Notes under the pieces: generated by a model
The model's input: only the letters and a program-made list of their open reading frames with translations
The model's database searches: none
What the model was told of the DNA's origin: nothing
Translations under genes and position numbers: made by a program
Part shown: in pieces, positions 15,406 to 24,998 of the stretch
Position numbering within the stretch: the first letter of the stretch is position 1
Layout of the letters: every line of letters starts with the position of its first letter
NCBI GenBank assembly: GCA_045545095.1
Contig: JAZQAG010000036.1
Location: 1-46,426 of the forward strand
Length of the DNA: 46,426 bases
DNA from: Phocaeicola_A sp045545095
Lineage (GTDB): Bacteria > Bacteroidota > Bacteroidia > Bacteroidales > Bacteroidaceae
Reading direction: 5' to 3'

Positions 15406-16521
15406 TTAATTACTCTTCAATAACATTATCATCTTCAAGGCAAAATCGAAGAATACCATCTTAGGATTCACGTTCTGTTCGATATGCTGTTGTGCCAAGG
15501 TCAGCTCCTCCATGATACCAATCACATTCCGTTCGTTGACAAATGGGGCAAACTTGGTAGAGAAGTTCTGTTCCTCAGGTGTCATATAGACAAGTTCAGG
15601 TCTGTGGAAGTTATAGATGAAATTCTCCCGCAGGCTCTTCTGGCAATATACCAACAGGTTCTTCTGACGCTCACGTCCCATAGCCGCCACCTGCTCACTC
15701 CACAGTTTCATCTCCTTCAGTTTCCGTTGGTACGACAGGCGCATCAGGCTGACAAAGAGGTCAAAGAACAACCGGCTGTCCTCACTGATGTGGATGGTCT
15801 CTATCGCCTTCAGCATACTGCCATCTGCCATGTGGGCAATGTTGGCCGCATCAGCAGCCTGCAATCCATATTTCCCCTGCAGGGTCTGTGCAATAAGCGT
15901 TTCCGGCAACCTTTTCAACTCCAACCTTTGTGTACGGCTCTGTATGGTGGCCAACAAAGCATCAGGCTGTTCACTCACCATCAGGAACACCGTCTGCTGG
16001 GGAGGCTCTTCCAACAATTTCAACAGTTTGTTGGCACTCTGTATATTCATCTTCTCCGGCAGCCAGATAATCATCACCTTATATCCGCCCGCACTGGACT
16101 TGAGTGTCAGTTTTCGGGTAATCTCATCACTTTCCCGCACACCGATAAGGGGTTGTTGGTTCTCTACCCCCATAGCCTCCATCCATTGGGGAAATCCGAA
16201 GTAGGGACTCTGCAGCAGCAGTTGGCGCCACTCCCGGATAAAATCATCACTCACATTGGTAGAGGATTTGACAGGAAAGACAAAATGTACATCAGGATGC
16301 ACCAGCTTGTCGAACTTCACGCATGACGGACACTTCCCACATGCATCACCATCCTGACGGTTGGAGCAACAAAGATAACGGGCATAGGCCACAGCCAAAG
16401 GAAGCTGGCCACAACCCTCCGGACCACACAACAGACGTGCATGAGGCACACGTCCATCAGCCACCTCCCTTATCAGGCGCTGCTTGGTCTCTTCCTGTCC
16501 GATGATATCTTTGAAATACAT
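15406..16521 (-). CDS. holB: DNA polymerase III delta' subunit (clamp loader)
   Basis: 371 residues, clamp-loader AAA+ fold. Delta' sits in the loader complex that places the sliding clamp on DNA. Signs: 'FKDIIGQEETKQRL' start; a degenerate Walker A ('GPEGCGQLPLA') without the nucleotide-binding Lys, as is usual for delta'; a zinc site ('CCSNRQDGDACGKCPSC'); 'MIIWLPEKMNIQSANKLLKLLEEPPQQTVFLMV' (the conserved Glu-Pro-Pro sensor-1 region), then 'SRTQRLELKRL'. The lost Walker Lys argues against the tau/gamma subunit. It has no tau-like C-terminal extension. The 84-base gap to metF holds a 9-bp tandem array. Confidence 0.9.
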   Translation of the reverse strand: MYFKDIIGQEETKQRLIREVADGRVPHARLLCGPEGCGQLPLAVAYARYLCCSNRQDGDACGKCPSCVKFDKLVHPDVHFVFPVKSSTNVSDDFIREWRQLLLQSPYFGFPQWMEAMGVENQQPLIGVRESDEITRKLTLKSSAGGYKVMIIWLPEKMNIQSANKLLKLLEEPPQQTVFLMVSEQPDALLATIQSRTQRLELKRLPETLIAQTLQGKYGLQAADAANIAHMADGSMLKAIETIHISEDSRLFFDLFVSLMRLSYQRKLKEMKLWSEQVAAMGRERQKNLLVYCQKSLRENFIYNFHRPELVYMTPEEQNFSTKFAPFVNERNVIGIMEELTLAQQHIEQNVNPKMVFFDFALKMIMLLKSN

Positions 16522-16539
16522 AATTTCCTTTTCTGTTTT

Positions 16540-16584
16540 CTATAATTCCTATAGTCACTATAGCCATTATAGTTTCTATAGTTT
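16540..16584. repeat. 9-bp tandem repeat, five units
   Basis: Units CTATAATTC, CTATAGTCA, CTATAGCCA, TTATAGTTT and CTATAGTTT follow each other without gaps. They lie 19-63 bases before the holB start codon on the minus strand, so the number of units could change the leader length. Confidence 0.75.
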
Positions 16585-16594
16585 GCTCCTATTT

Positions 16595-17551
16595 TCAGTA
16601 AATCTCTTTGGCCACCTGGCGGATACTCTCTACGGCAGAGACGGTATAGAAATGCAAGCTGGGCACCCCATGCGCCATCAGTTCCTTACACTGGGCCACA
16701 CACCACTCTACACCCAACGCCTGAGCCTCTGCATCGCTCTTGCATTTGGCAGCCTCAATGGCTAAAGGCTGTGGAAGGTCCACCTTGAAGGTCTTAGGAA
16801 CCACTGTCAATTGCGACCTTTTGGCAAAAGGTTTGATTCCTGGAATAATGGGGATGCCGATACCTGCCTTACGAGCCATCTCCACAAAGTGGAAATACTT
16901 CTCATTGTCATAGAAAAGCTGAGTAACAGCATACTCTGCCCCCATCTCCACCTTACGCTTCAGCCACTCTATATCACTCTCTATATTGGGGGCTTCTTCA
17001 TGCTTCTCGGGGTAACAAGCCACACCGTATGAGAAGGGAGAGCCCGGAGCCTTGATGGGAGAACCGTCCATGAAGAAACCTTCGTTATACCTGTTCACCT
17101 GCTCTATCAGTTCCGTCGTGTGGCTATACCCGCCAGGCACAGCTGTGAAGGCAGTCTCATGCTTGGCCTTATCACCACGTAGCAGCAACAGGTCTGTGAT
17201 ACCCAAGAACTGCAGGTCCAACAAGGCATATTCCAAGTCGGCACTCGTAGAGCCACTGCATACCAGATGCGGAACCACCTTCAAGCCATACTTATGCTGG
17301 ATAGCGGCTGCCACAGCAACTGTACCCGGACGCCGGCGTATCAGTTCACGCTTATAGAGCCCTTCGCCTAATTCCTTATATATATATTCACCCCGATGGG
17401 TGGTGATGTTCACATATTGGGGATCAAACTCCCTCAATGTATCGATGGTACGGAACAGAGCCTCTGTTCCGGTCCCCTTCAGTGGAGGAAGCACTTCGAA
17501 AGAGAAGGCTGTGCGTCCACCATGACCCTTTATCAAATCTATCACTTTCAT
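16595..17551 (-). CDS. metF: methylenetetrahydrofolate reductase
   Basis: 318 residues from ATG 17551; an in-frame ATG at 17572 would add seven residues, but family members start near 'MKVIDLI'. It reduces 5,10-methylene-THF to 5-methyl-THF for methionine synthesis, using FAD in a TIM barrel. Motifs: 'TAFSFEVLPPLKGTGTEALF' (catalytic Glu in FEVLPP), 'YVNITTHRGE', 'HLVCSGSTSADLEYALLDLQFLGITDLLLLRGD' (folate/FAD region), 'GAEYAVTQLFYDNEKYF', and 'GIPIIPGIKPF'. It has its own promoter at 17606-17636. B12-dependent methionine synthase would use its product, a possible tie to the B12 control of nrdDG, but that gene is not in the window. Confidence 0.95.
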   Translation of the reverse strand: MKVIDLIKGHGGRTAFSFEVLPPLKGTGTEALFRTIDTLREFDPQYVNITTHRGEYIYKELGEGLYKRELIRRRPGTVAVAAAIQHKYGLKVVPHLVCSGSTSADLEYALLDLQFLGITDLLLLRGDKAKHETAFTAVPGGYSHTTELIEQVNRYNEGFFMDGSPIKAPGSPFSYGVACYPEKHEEAPNIESDIEWLKRKVEMGAEYAVTQLFYDNEKYFHFVEMARKAGIGIPIIPGIKPFAKRSQLTVVPKTFKVDLPQPLAIEAAKCKSDAEAQALGVEWCVAQCKELMAHGVPSLHFYTVSAVESIRQVAKEIY

Positions 17552-17605
17552 CGTTTGCGGCCTCCCAGACAATGTCCATTGACCCTAAGTTAAAATCTCA
17601 AAGGG

Positions 17606-17636
17606 CAAAAGTAAGCAAAATTGAGTATTTCCCCAA
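17606..17636 (-). promoter_or_regulatory. metF promoter
   Basis: On the minus strand: TTGG (plus 17633-17636), spacer 19, TACTTTTG (17606-17613). The predicted leader is about 45-50 bases to the ATG at 17551. Confidence 0.6.
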
Positions 17637-17673
17637 CGAAATGGGCGAAAAAGTGGGAATATTCTAAAAAACA

Positions 17674-17703
17674 GAGGGGGATGCCCATACGGACATCCCC
17701 CTC
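17674..17703 (-). terminator. terminator of the giant secreted-protein gene
   Basis: Ten-bp stem GAGGGGGATG (17674-17683) with CATCCCCCTC (17694-17703). In the minus direction it is followed by TGTTTTTTAG. It lies just beyond the stop at 17729. Confidence 0.85.
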
Positions 17704-17728
17704 ATAGGATTATTTGTCAGAGACAGTC

Positions 17729-20700
17729 TTACTTAACCAACAGCTTCTTGCCATTGACAATGTAGAGACCCTTCTCAAGACCTTCGAGAGAAGTAGCAGC
17801 CTTCTTGATCATGCGACCGCTGAGGTCGTAGATGTCAGCAGGCCACTGAGCACCTTCTACCTGTATATTATTGATACCTACGAACTGATACTCTTCACCA
17901 GCGATGAGGTATTCAACAGCGTTCACGAAGAGCTGTGCACCATCAGCTGTCAGGTAACCAGAGGGCTGGAGACCGTCAACAGGAATGATGATGTAACCAT
18001 ATCCGTCAACCCAACCTTCACCGATACAGTCAACGCCGTTGGTAGTACCCAAAGCAGCCTGAACAGGACCGTCAGTGAATGAACCGTTAGACTGGAGGTA
18101 ACGTCCTGTGCTCTTACCCATATCGTTGAATACAGCGAACTCGTCACCTTCGATACCGGCATAGATAGGATGATCTTCATAACCAGCCACCTTAGCCAAG
18201 TTGATAGAAGGAGCATCTGCAGTACCCGGGTTACCACCGTTAGTACCATAGTGCTTGTACCAGAATGACTTGGTAGAGAGTACGTTCACCTTACCGAGCA
18301 ACAGATTAGCTGTCTTGGCGAGGTTAGCACTTGAACCGGTAGAACCACCCAATACTACAACATCGTAACCAACGAGTTCAGACTCGATAATCTCATCAGA
18401 CAATGTAACGTCGGCATAAGCCAAAGTATCTACAGCATAACCGGCAGCTACAAGGGCATCGTAGATAGCATCGTCCTTGTCACCCTTAGCCTGGAGATAA
18501 GCAATCTTAGCAACCTCGATGTTCTCCAGAGTGATGCTGGTGATAGTACCAGTTGCACTACCCCAACCTGTCTTGATAGCATTCAAGTGAACATAGTCAT
18601 AAGCAGTGAGGTCAACCTCTACCTTACCATCTTCGCCGATAGTAACATTCACCTCAACAAGAGCACCGTTGAAGCTTCCAGGTTCACCACCCAAAGCACG
18701 GTTCATCAGAACGCGGAGCTGTACGCCCGGAGTACCCTCAATAACCATCTTGTCGTAAGCAGTCAGGTCAGCATATCTCAGAGGATCAACAGTAGAAGCA
18801 CCATATACCATAGCACCGGCACCAAGTTCTACACCGATACCCATTTCAGAAACGGCATCACCGATAACCTGAGCATCAGCCTCAACCTTATCCCATTCCT
18901 TGAACATATCAGCTGTCAAGGCTACAGGACCACCAACCTCTGCGTTTTCAGCGATGAATGCTTCCATGGCAGCCTTCAATGTTTCCATAGCGGCCTGCAA
19001 CTCTTCAACGCTTGTTACAAACATCGGTGAGCGTGGGAAGCTTCTCAAAGCGTCAACCAAACCGGCTTCGTCTGTAGGATCAGTATAAGAAGCGTAAACA
19101 GAGTCAGCTTCTGCACGGAGAGCCTCAGCCTCGGGCCACATCTTAGAAAGCTGAACACGGCTCATGACAGCACCTACTTGAGCCTTCAAGTCTTGAGCGA
19201 TGAAGTCAACGTCAGCCTGAGTAGCTTCGGGATCAGCCTCTACTTCTGCCAACCACTCAGCAGCGCTGGCAATGTAGTAGTCGATAGCATCGATAACCTC
19301 AGCTTCAGACTCATCAGCAGCATTCAGCGTAGCCTTCATCTCGTTAGCCCAAGCAACAGTGTCGTTGTAAGCAGTGAGATCGAAACGAGGAGCAACATCA
19401 CCGGTCTTCTGGATGTAGAAGAGGTCAACAGCCTTCGAGCTGCTACCACCCTTAGCCAAAGAGAGAGTAGTGTTGGCAGTCAGAGTAAACTCTTCTGATA
19501 CGCAATTTGTCCAGTTGGCAGCAGTTGATACGGCCTTCAGGATGGTATCTGATCCGGCGATGAAGCTGAATTCAGAGTTCAAAGCTTTCGTAGCGTCATA
19601 GATTACAGCAGCAAGCTTGTACTTACCGGGAGCAAGGGTAGTCAATACCACGTCAGCGTCGGCAGCATAAGCAGATGCAGAGTTAGAGCTGCGGATTGTC
19701 GTGTTACCGGTAGTAACCTTGGTCAATCCTTCTACATTCTCAGCCTCCTGATAGTAAACAATGTTCTTGATGGTAGTCGGAGTATAAGCAACCTGTACCT
19801 TCATGTTGTCCTGAGTCAGGTCAACGTACTTGTTATATTCCTTATTAGTTGCTGCAGCCTGATAGAGAGTGCTGTCAGCCTCATTCAATACATAAGCATA
19901 GTAAGGAGCTTTCACGTTCTCACCTTCGAAGCCAGAGTAGCTACCCATTGTGATTGCCAGACTGCCGCTATCGTCGGTAGTCTCGACAGTGTAGTTGTAC
20001 TTGGCTGCCTCACGGAATGTGGCAGTGATAACGTTTGAAGCAGAATCAGCTACAGTAACGATGCTTTCCTTATCGCAAGAAACATAGACATACTTCTTGG
20101 TGTTGTCCTCATTGTAGATGGCAGCCTTGTTCTCGTCAGCGATAGTGGCTGTTCCACCAATAAGGATACCGTACACATCAGCAGCTTTCACCTCTGTACC
20201 TGCTTCGTCAACATACTTCACAGTGTATGAGGTCATCATGCTGGCGTCAACAGTTTCGAGAGTCAATACTGGAGCCTTCTCAGCAGCACCCTTACCTACA
20301 ATATCACCTGCACCAACATTGTTAGTGAACTTGAAGATAACATAGTTCTGACCGGCAGCGAGGACAGTCTTCACAGCCTCAGTAACATCTGTAGTGAAGT
20401 CAGTTGTTGCAGACTTCTTGAATGTTACAGTTGCAATGTTTGTAGCCGGGAGGTTAACCTTTTCAGTACCGGTTGACTTCATTGTCTCATAATCAAGAGT
20501 TTCACCTGCATTTACATACATGATATCAGTTGTACGATCCTTGCTTGAACCAATACCAGACCAAGTCAAAGTAGCACTCTTGATTGATATACCTTCAGGA
20601 AGAAGTACAGAGAACTCTGCATAAGCGGCTCCCTGCCAAGTTCCACTGAACTTACTGTTGTTAACATGCTCTTTCGCAGCATCAACAGTACTTATGTATG

Positions 20701-23700
20701 CATTCGCATCTGTTTCACAGTATGAAGAAGCTGTATGAGTCAATGTTACTGACACTTCTGTAATCTTAGTGTTTTCCTTAACGAATGCGTCCTTAGCAGT
20801 TCTCATTGCTTCAACGGCAGCGTTGAGGTCGGCTATGGTGTAAGTGTTTTCGGGGTTAGACATCATGTTGCTATAAATTTCCATTACCTTAGTAATAGCA
20901 TTAGCAAGACCAGCCTCGTCAGTGGGGTTCTCATATTCACCCATCAAAGCCTGAGCTGCCTGAGCCTCTGCACCGGCAATGTTGGCAACAATCTGAACAT
21001 ACATCATGTTGAGCTGGTTGTATGCCTCGCGTACGGCGGCTACAGATTCCTTAGCCTCGGCAGCAGCCTTAGCAACAGTGATGCTCTGAACCAGAGCCTC
21101 GCTCATAGAAGCCTGCATAGCGTCAGTCAAATCGAGAGTCTTCTGGTAAGCCTCTGTCTCAACAACAAGAGCATTCAGTGAATCAACAGCAGGAGCCAAA
21201 GCGGGATCTACCCAACCAGTGCAAGAGAGACGGAAGTTGTCAATCTGGAACCAACCCTTAGAGGTGTCTGTTCCATCGCTTGAAGAAGCTGCACCAATAG
21301 TTACAACTGTTTCCTCCTCAAGAGAGAATGCTACAGACAAAGTCTGCCATGCTTCCAAAGAGTTCCATGTAGTAGTAGGAGCCAATAGGATAGCAGAAGA
21401 ATCTACATCTTCACCAATCTTCACATATACATGTTGGTTGGTAACCTGATCAGCTAATTCTGTACGCAAAGCAGCACTTGCCACGTATGAACCGGCAGGC
21501 AAGCGAACCTCCTGATGCAAATCTACACTTGACAATTGAGGAGACCAAGTCTCGAAACCATTCTTACCATCCTGTGCATTGGCTATATTACCTACAACAA
21601 AATGATTACCCCATGTAGAGTTAGTTGTGTAAGAAGTTGTCCAACCTGTAGCCTTAGCTTTATCTCCATCCATTTCAAAGCTCGGGTTAACCATGAAGAC
21701 AGTAGCGTCAACGGGAGCATCAGCAGTAGCACCTTCCAAAGTAGCAGCCAAAGCCTGCCATGCAACTTCTGCATCGTTCACCTTCTTGAAGGTAACCATA
21801 GCATCGCTCACAGCCTTAAGAGAAGCCTGATACTCTTGAACTGTACCCATCTTGGCAGCAGCAACAGCAGCATCGAGAGCCTCAACCTGAACGGGAGCAG
21901 CATAAGCAGCCTTCAATTCTTCAACAGCAGCAAGAGTAACCTTCCAGTCTGCCTTGATAGCCATATCTACAGTAGAGCCTTCACCATAGTAGTGGAGGTG
22001 AGCATTGTCAAGGCAAATCCAGTTGATGCCTGATACATTATTGAAACCAACTTTCAAATCATCACCTGCTGCAAGTTCTACAAATACAGCATATTCACCA
22101 ACCTTCACAGCCTCAATTCCTACAGAGAGTGAATCGTTGGCAAAGATATAAGCCTCACCTTCCTTATTAACATAAGCACCCATAGTGAACTTGTAAGCAC
22201 CAGCAGGCAATTCCTTCACAGTCTGAGCAATGTCACCTGTCCAATTGCCGCTTTCCCAATGCTCAACAATGTTGTCTACAAAGACTATACCGTCTTTCAA
22301 TCTTTGGGCATCACCAGAAGTTCCGAATGCGAGGTCCTTAGACCCTGCGTTCCATCCAGTGTTAGCATTAGCATCATCAAAGTTCGGGTTCACCAACTTG
22401 CCAGTTACATCAGTAGCTGTAGGTTCAACCACGTCGATAGTGAGGGTGATAGAAGCCTGATAGTAAGCATACTTAGGAGTAGAGAGCTTAGCATCCTCTT
22501 CAGTGTAAGTATCCTTAGCCCAGAAGTGCTTCTGAGGAACAGAGAAACGATATGTACCGAGTTCTGTAATAGGCTTGCTCAGGGCAAATTCAATAACATT
22601 GCCATTGATGGTGTAATCCAAAGTTACGTCAGCCATTTCCTCTTCTGCACCTGTAGTTTCATCAACCTTAACGAAAGTGATAGGCTTGGTAGCGATACCT
22701 TCAACAGCAATCACCTCGCCGGGATAAGTAGCAGTGAAGCCCTTCAAGCTGCAAACCTGTCCCCAGTTCTGGAGGCTGGTAACACCCTTGAAGAAACCAT
22801 TACCTGTACCATAAGAAGCAACCAACTTGCCGGGCTCGTTACCATAAGTGATAACCTTGTCGCCCTCAGCAGTTGTCACACCTGTAGCAACGATGTTGTA
22901 CAGACGGGGCAACAGGCCTTCGATGGCAGGAACTGTAACCTTCACGCTTGTACCTTCAACCACTTCACCTGTCAGTTCAGTAACCTCATTGTTAGCGAGG
23001 TTCACCATGTAGAACTTGGCAGTGTCCGCCAAAGCCACAGTACCATCGAATGAGAAGGTAACGTCAGTCAACGGAGCAGTACGGCTTGTGCTGGGAGTAG
23101 GAGATACGCCTGTACAAGCGGTAGAAGCCAATGTGTAAGTGAAAGTCTGGTCGGCCAATGTGTTGGCAGCGAACTCCTTATCAACGATATTGGAGAGAGT
23201 CAAGGTGAAAGTCTCACCAGACTTGATAAGACCGGCAGCGATAGCCTTGTTCATAGTGTCGGGCAACGCTGTGATGTCCAATTTAGGATTGTAACCATCC
23301 ACAGTCAGCTTGATGTTCTCATAAACCTTGTCACCAATCTTTACAGAAGCCTTGACATCAGTACCAATAAGTGTAGAGAACTCATAGTGAGGCACACCCT
23401 TAGTACCATAGCTCTTGTACTGAGCAGCACCTGACCATTCGCCACCATCCGCGGGGTTAGCCAATGTCATAGCCAATGGAGAGTAAGGAGTACCTTCCTC
23501 GAAGGTTACAACCAATTCATAAACGTTCTCGGCAGAGGGAGTACCACCGCAATAGAATGTTCCTTCGAACACGCTACCGGCAGCCATACCCTTCTTCTCG
23601 ATACCACCATTCACCTTAGTGAAAGTTGAGCTTGCAGCATTAATCTTCAAGTTGGTGCTGCTAACCTTCTGTGAAGGAGTAATGCTCAAGAAACCATCCT

Positions 23701-24394
23701 TTTCGGCAGTGAACTGTACCTTGTACATGTCATACTGCTTGCCAAGGACGTATGTCTTGCCAGCGGCCAAAACGTTCACTTCGTCAACCTTCAAAGAGTC
23801 AGCAACGGGAACTTCGGGCTCAGCAGCGGGAGCATCATCATAGGTGTAAATGAAGCCATTGAAACGCATCTTTGAACCACTCATGTAGAAATAGTAGGTA
23901 GAACCAGCCTCCACTTCAAAAGTCACACCGCCATTGTATTTGTCTGCGCTGTTGTAGGGAGTTCCTGATTCCCAAGCTACATTAGCACCGTCAATAAGGA
24001 CAGTTCCACTTACCAAATTGTTGTCCTCATTTTTTACGATGTAACCATTTTTGGTGTTTCCTGCATTGCTTACAATACCGGTAACAGTACCATTGAACTG
24101 AGGAGTAAACACCACATACGGTCCGACAGTAGGAATTGCACCATTTGACGGACTGCAGTTTTCATTTGTTGAAGCATACACATTAAAAGCTGTACCATCA
24201 ACGGTAACTTTTCCAGAACCAGAGGTCCAAGTTTCACTTGTACCAAAGGTCATGGTAATGCCTTCAACGGAAGTAATCTGTGCACCTGAAGCAATATCGT
24301 CGGCAACAACGGCATAAGAACCTGTTTTCACCTCCGCGAAAGCAACGTTTGCGCAGAACAACGATGCTGCAAGTACGAGCATCGTCTTCTTCAT
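17729..24394 (-). CDS. giant secreted multi-domain protein with T9SS-like C-terminal tail
   Basis: About 2,221 residues from ATG 24394; ATG 24412 is also possible (residues 1-6 'MRIFNK'). The signal peptide is 'MKKTMLVLAASLFCANVAFA'. Approximate order: beta-rich modules to residue 650; two jelly-roll-like modules starting 'LVNPNFDDANANTGW' (about 665) and 'MVNPSFEMDGDKAKATGW' (about 900); a helical bundle (1085-1208); a DNRLRE/CBM96-like module ('VSVTLTHTASSYCE', about 1213-1390); a CBM6-like region with 'VYYQEAENVEG'; a second helical bundle (1673-1821); a ThuA/amidotransferase-like Rossmann domain ('VVVLGGSTGSS', about 1965-2170); and a tail with 'DIYDLSGRMIKKA' and 'GLYIVNGKKLLVK', typical of type 9 sorting domains. 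Likely surface- or matrix-located. No catalytic motif was identified. Confidence 0.8.
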   Translation of the reverse strand: MKKTMLVLAASLFCANVAFAEVKTGSYAVVADDIASGAQITSVEGITMTFGTSETWTSGSGKVTVDGTAFNVYASTNENCSPSNGAIPTVGPYVVFTPQFNGTVTGIVSNAGNTKNGYIVKNEDNNLVSGTVLIDGANVAWESGTPYNSADKYNGGVTFEVEAGSTYYFYMSGSKMRFNGFIYTYDDAPAAEPEVPVADSLKVDEVNVLAAGKTYVLGKQYDMYKVQFTAEKDGFLSITPSQKVSSTNLKINAASSTFTKVNGGIEKKGMAAGSVFEGTFYCGGTPSAENVYELVVTFEEGTPYSPLAMTLANPADGGEWSGAAQYKSYGTKGVPHYEFSTLIGTDVKASVKIGDKVYENIKLTVDGYNPKLDITALPDTMNKAIAAGLIKSGETFTLTLSNIVDKEFAANTLADQTFTYTLASTACTGVSPTPSTSRTAPLTDVTFSFDGTVALADTAKFYMVNLANNEVTELTGEVVEGTSVKVTVPAIEGLLPRLYNIVATGVTTAEGDKVITYGNEPGKLVASYGTGNGFFKGVTSLQNWGQVCSLKGFTATYPGEVIAVEGIATKPITFVKVDETTGAEEEMADVTLDYTINGNVIEFALSKPITELGTYRFSVPQKHFWAKDTYTEEDAKLSTPKYAYYQASITLTIDVVEPTATDVTGKLVNPNFDDANANTGWNAGSKDLAFGTSGDAQRLKDGIVFVDNIVEHWESGNWTGDIAQTVKELPAGAYKFTMGAYVNKEGEAYIFANDSLSVGIEAVKVGEYAVFVELAAGDDLKVGFNNVSGINWICLDNAHLHYYGEGSTVDMAIKADWKVTLAAVEELKAAYAAPVQVEALDAAVAAAKMGTVQEYQASLKAVSDAMVTFKKVNDAEVAWQALAATLEGATADAPVDATVFMVNPSFEMDGDKAKATGWTTSYTTNSTWGNHFVVGNIANAQDGKNGFETWSPQLSSVDLHQEVRLPAGSYVASAALRTELADQVTNQHVYVKIGEDVDSSAILLAPTTTWNSLEAWQTLSVAFSLEEETVVTIGAASSSDGTDTSKGWFQIDNFRLSCTGWVDPALAPAVDSLNALVVETEAYQKTLDLTDAMQASMSEALVQSITVAKAAAEAKESVAAVREAYNQLNMMYVQIVANIAGAEAQAAQALMGEYENPTDEAGLANAITKVMEIYSNMMSNPENTYTIADLNAAVEAMRTAKDAFVKENTKITEVSVTLTHTASSYCETDANAYISTVDAAKEHVNNSKFSGTWQGAAYAEFSVLLPEGISIKSATLTWSGIGSSKDRTTDIMYVNAGETLDYETMKSTGTEKVNLPATNIATVTFKKSATTDFTTDVTEAVKTVLAAGQNYVIFKFTNNVGAGDIVGKGAAEKAPVLTLETVDASMMTSYTVKYVDEAGTEVKAADVYGILIGGTATIADENKAAIYNEDNTKKYVYVSCDKESIVTVADSASNVITATFREAAKYNYTVETTDDSGSLAITMGSYSGFEGENVKAPYYAYVLNEADSTLYQAAATNKEYNKYVDLTQDNMKVQVAYTPTTIKNIVYYQEAENVEGLTKVTTGNTTIRSSNSASAYAADADVVLTTLAPGKYKLAAVIYDATKALNSEFSFIAGSDTILKAVSTAANWTNCVSEEFTLTANTTLSLAKGGSSSKAVDLFYIQKTGDVAPRFDLTAYNDTVAWANEMKATLNAADESEAEVIDAIDYYIASAAEWLAEVEADPEATQADVDFIAQDLKAQVGAVMSRVQLSKMWPEAEALRAEADSVYASYTDPTDEAGLVDALRSFPRSPMFVTSVEELQAAMETLKAAMEAFIAENAEVGGPVALTADMFKEWDKVEADAQVIGDAVSEMGIGVELGAGAMVYGASTVDPLRYADLTAYDKMVIEGTPGVQLRVLMNRALGGEPGSFNGALVEVNVTIGEDGKVEVDLTAYDYVHLNAIKTGWGSATGTITSITLENIEVAKIAYLQAKGDKDDAIYDALVAAGYAVDTLAYADVTLSDEIIESELVGYDVVVLGGSTGSSANLAKTANLLLGKVNVLSTKSFWYKHYGTNGGNPGTADAPSINLAKVAGYEDHPIYAGIEGDEFAVFNDMGKSTGRYLQSNGSFTDGPVQAALGTTNGVDCIGEGWVDGYGYIIIPVDGLQPSGYLTADGAQLFVNAVEYLIAGEEYQFVGINNIQVEGAQWPADIYDLSGRMIKKAATSLEGLEKGLYIVNGKKLLVK

Positions 24395-24557
24395 CTTGTT
24401 AAAAATTCGCATAAATGTTAATATTAAGTTAGTAAATAAAAAAATTGGTTTTTCGTCTTTTATTCTGTTGCCTTTATCAGCCCTATTCCTTGTCACATAA
24501 GAGTGTTTTCATCATCATTCTCCGCTTCAAAAAAGGCCAACAAAGCATTATAATCGG

Positions 24558-24565
24558 CAAATATA
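24558..24565 (-). promoter_or_regulatory. -7 element of the giant-protein gene
   Basis: TATATTTG on the minus strand, followed by CC. The nearest TTTG is 23 bases away, slightly too far. It implies a leader of about 150 bases before the start codon. Confidence 0.45.
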
Positions 24566-24660
24566 CATTATTTATGTACACATTGTATCAAATTTGCCAA
24601 AAAAATTCTATTTTTAACAATTCAAGAACAAGCCTTTACGATGAAATGGGAGGAAATAAA

Positions 24661-24942
24661 GGGTGAAGGGTGAAGGGGAACGGGCAGCTTCGCCTTAACG
24701 GTGAGAGGTGAGAGGTGAGAGGTGAGAGGATGAACGGTGAGCGAATGAGCGGGTGGCCTTCGGCCGGTTGAACGATTAACGTTTAACAAATTGGCGATAC
24801 ATATCATTTCCCTGTCATTCTGACGACTGTAAGGAGGAAGAATCTCTAATACATCCAACAGTTCTACCGTAAGCTCAAAGGGTCATCTGCTGATTGGAAG
24901 GACTGAAGATCCTTCCAATCGTCAGGATGACAAGAGACCGAC
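24661..24942. repeat. 280-bp intergenic element, copy A
   Basis: Begins with GGGTGAAGGG and ends with GAGACCGAC. It carries GGTGAGA/GGATGA short repeats, 'GAACGATTAACGTTTAAC', and an imperfect inverted pair: GTCATTCTGACGACT...AATCTC (24814-24846) and GAAGATCC...GTCAGGATGAC (24905-24931). Copy B at 25217 matches it along its whole length with small changes. It lies in the gene-free 24413-25797 stretch. Confidence 0.75.
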
Positions 24943-24998
24943 TATTGACTGAAATCAGGAAAGACAAAGGCGTAGTGGAACTAAGCTTAAGACCTACC

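Noticed and set aside
15406..16521. Reading holB as the tau/gamma subunit gene
   Set aside because: The Walker A lacks its Lys and the protein is too short, which fits delta' better.
21536..23053. Plus-strand open frames (165 and 264 codons) across the giant gene
   Set aside because: Antisense shadows of the giant secreted protein; they have S/I/N-rich sequence, no motifs and no promoter.
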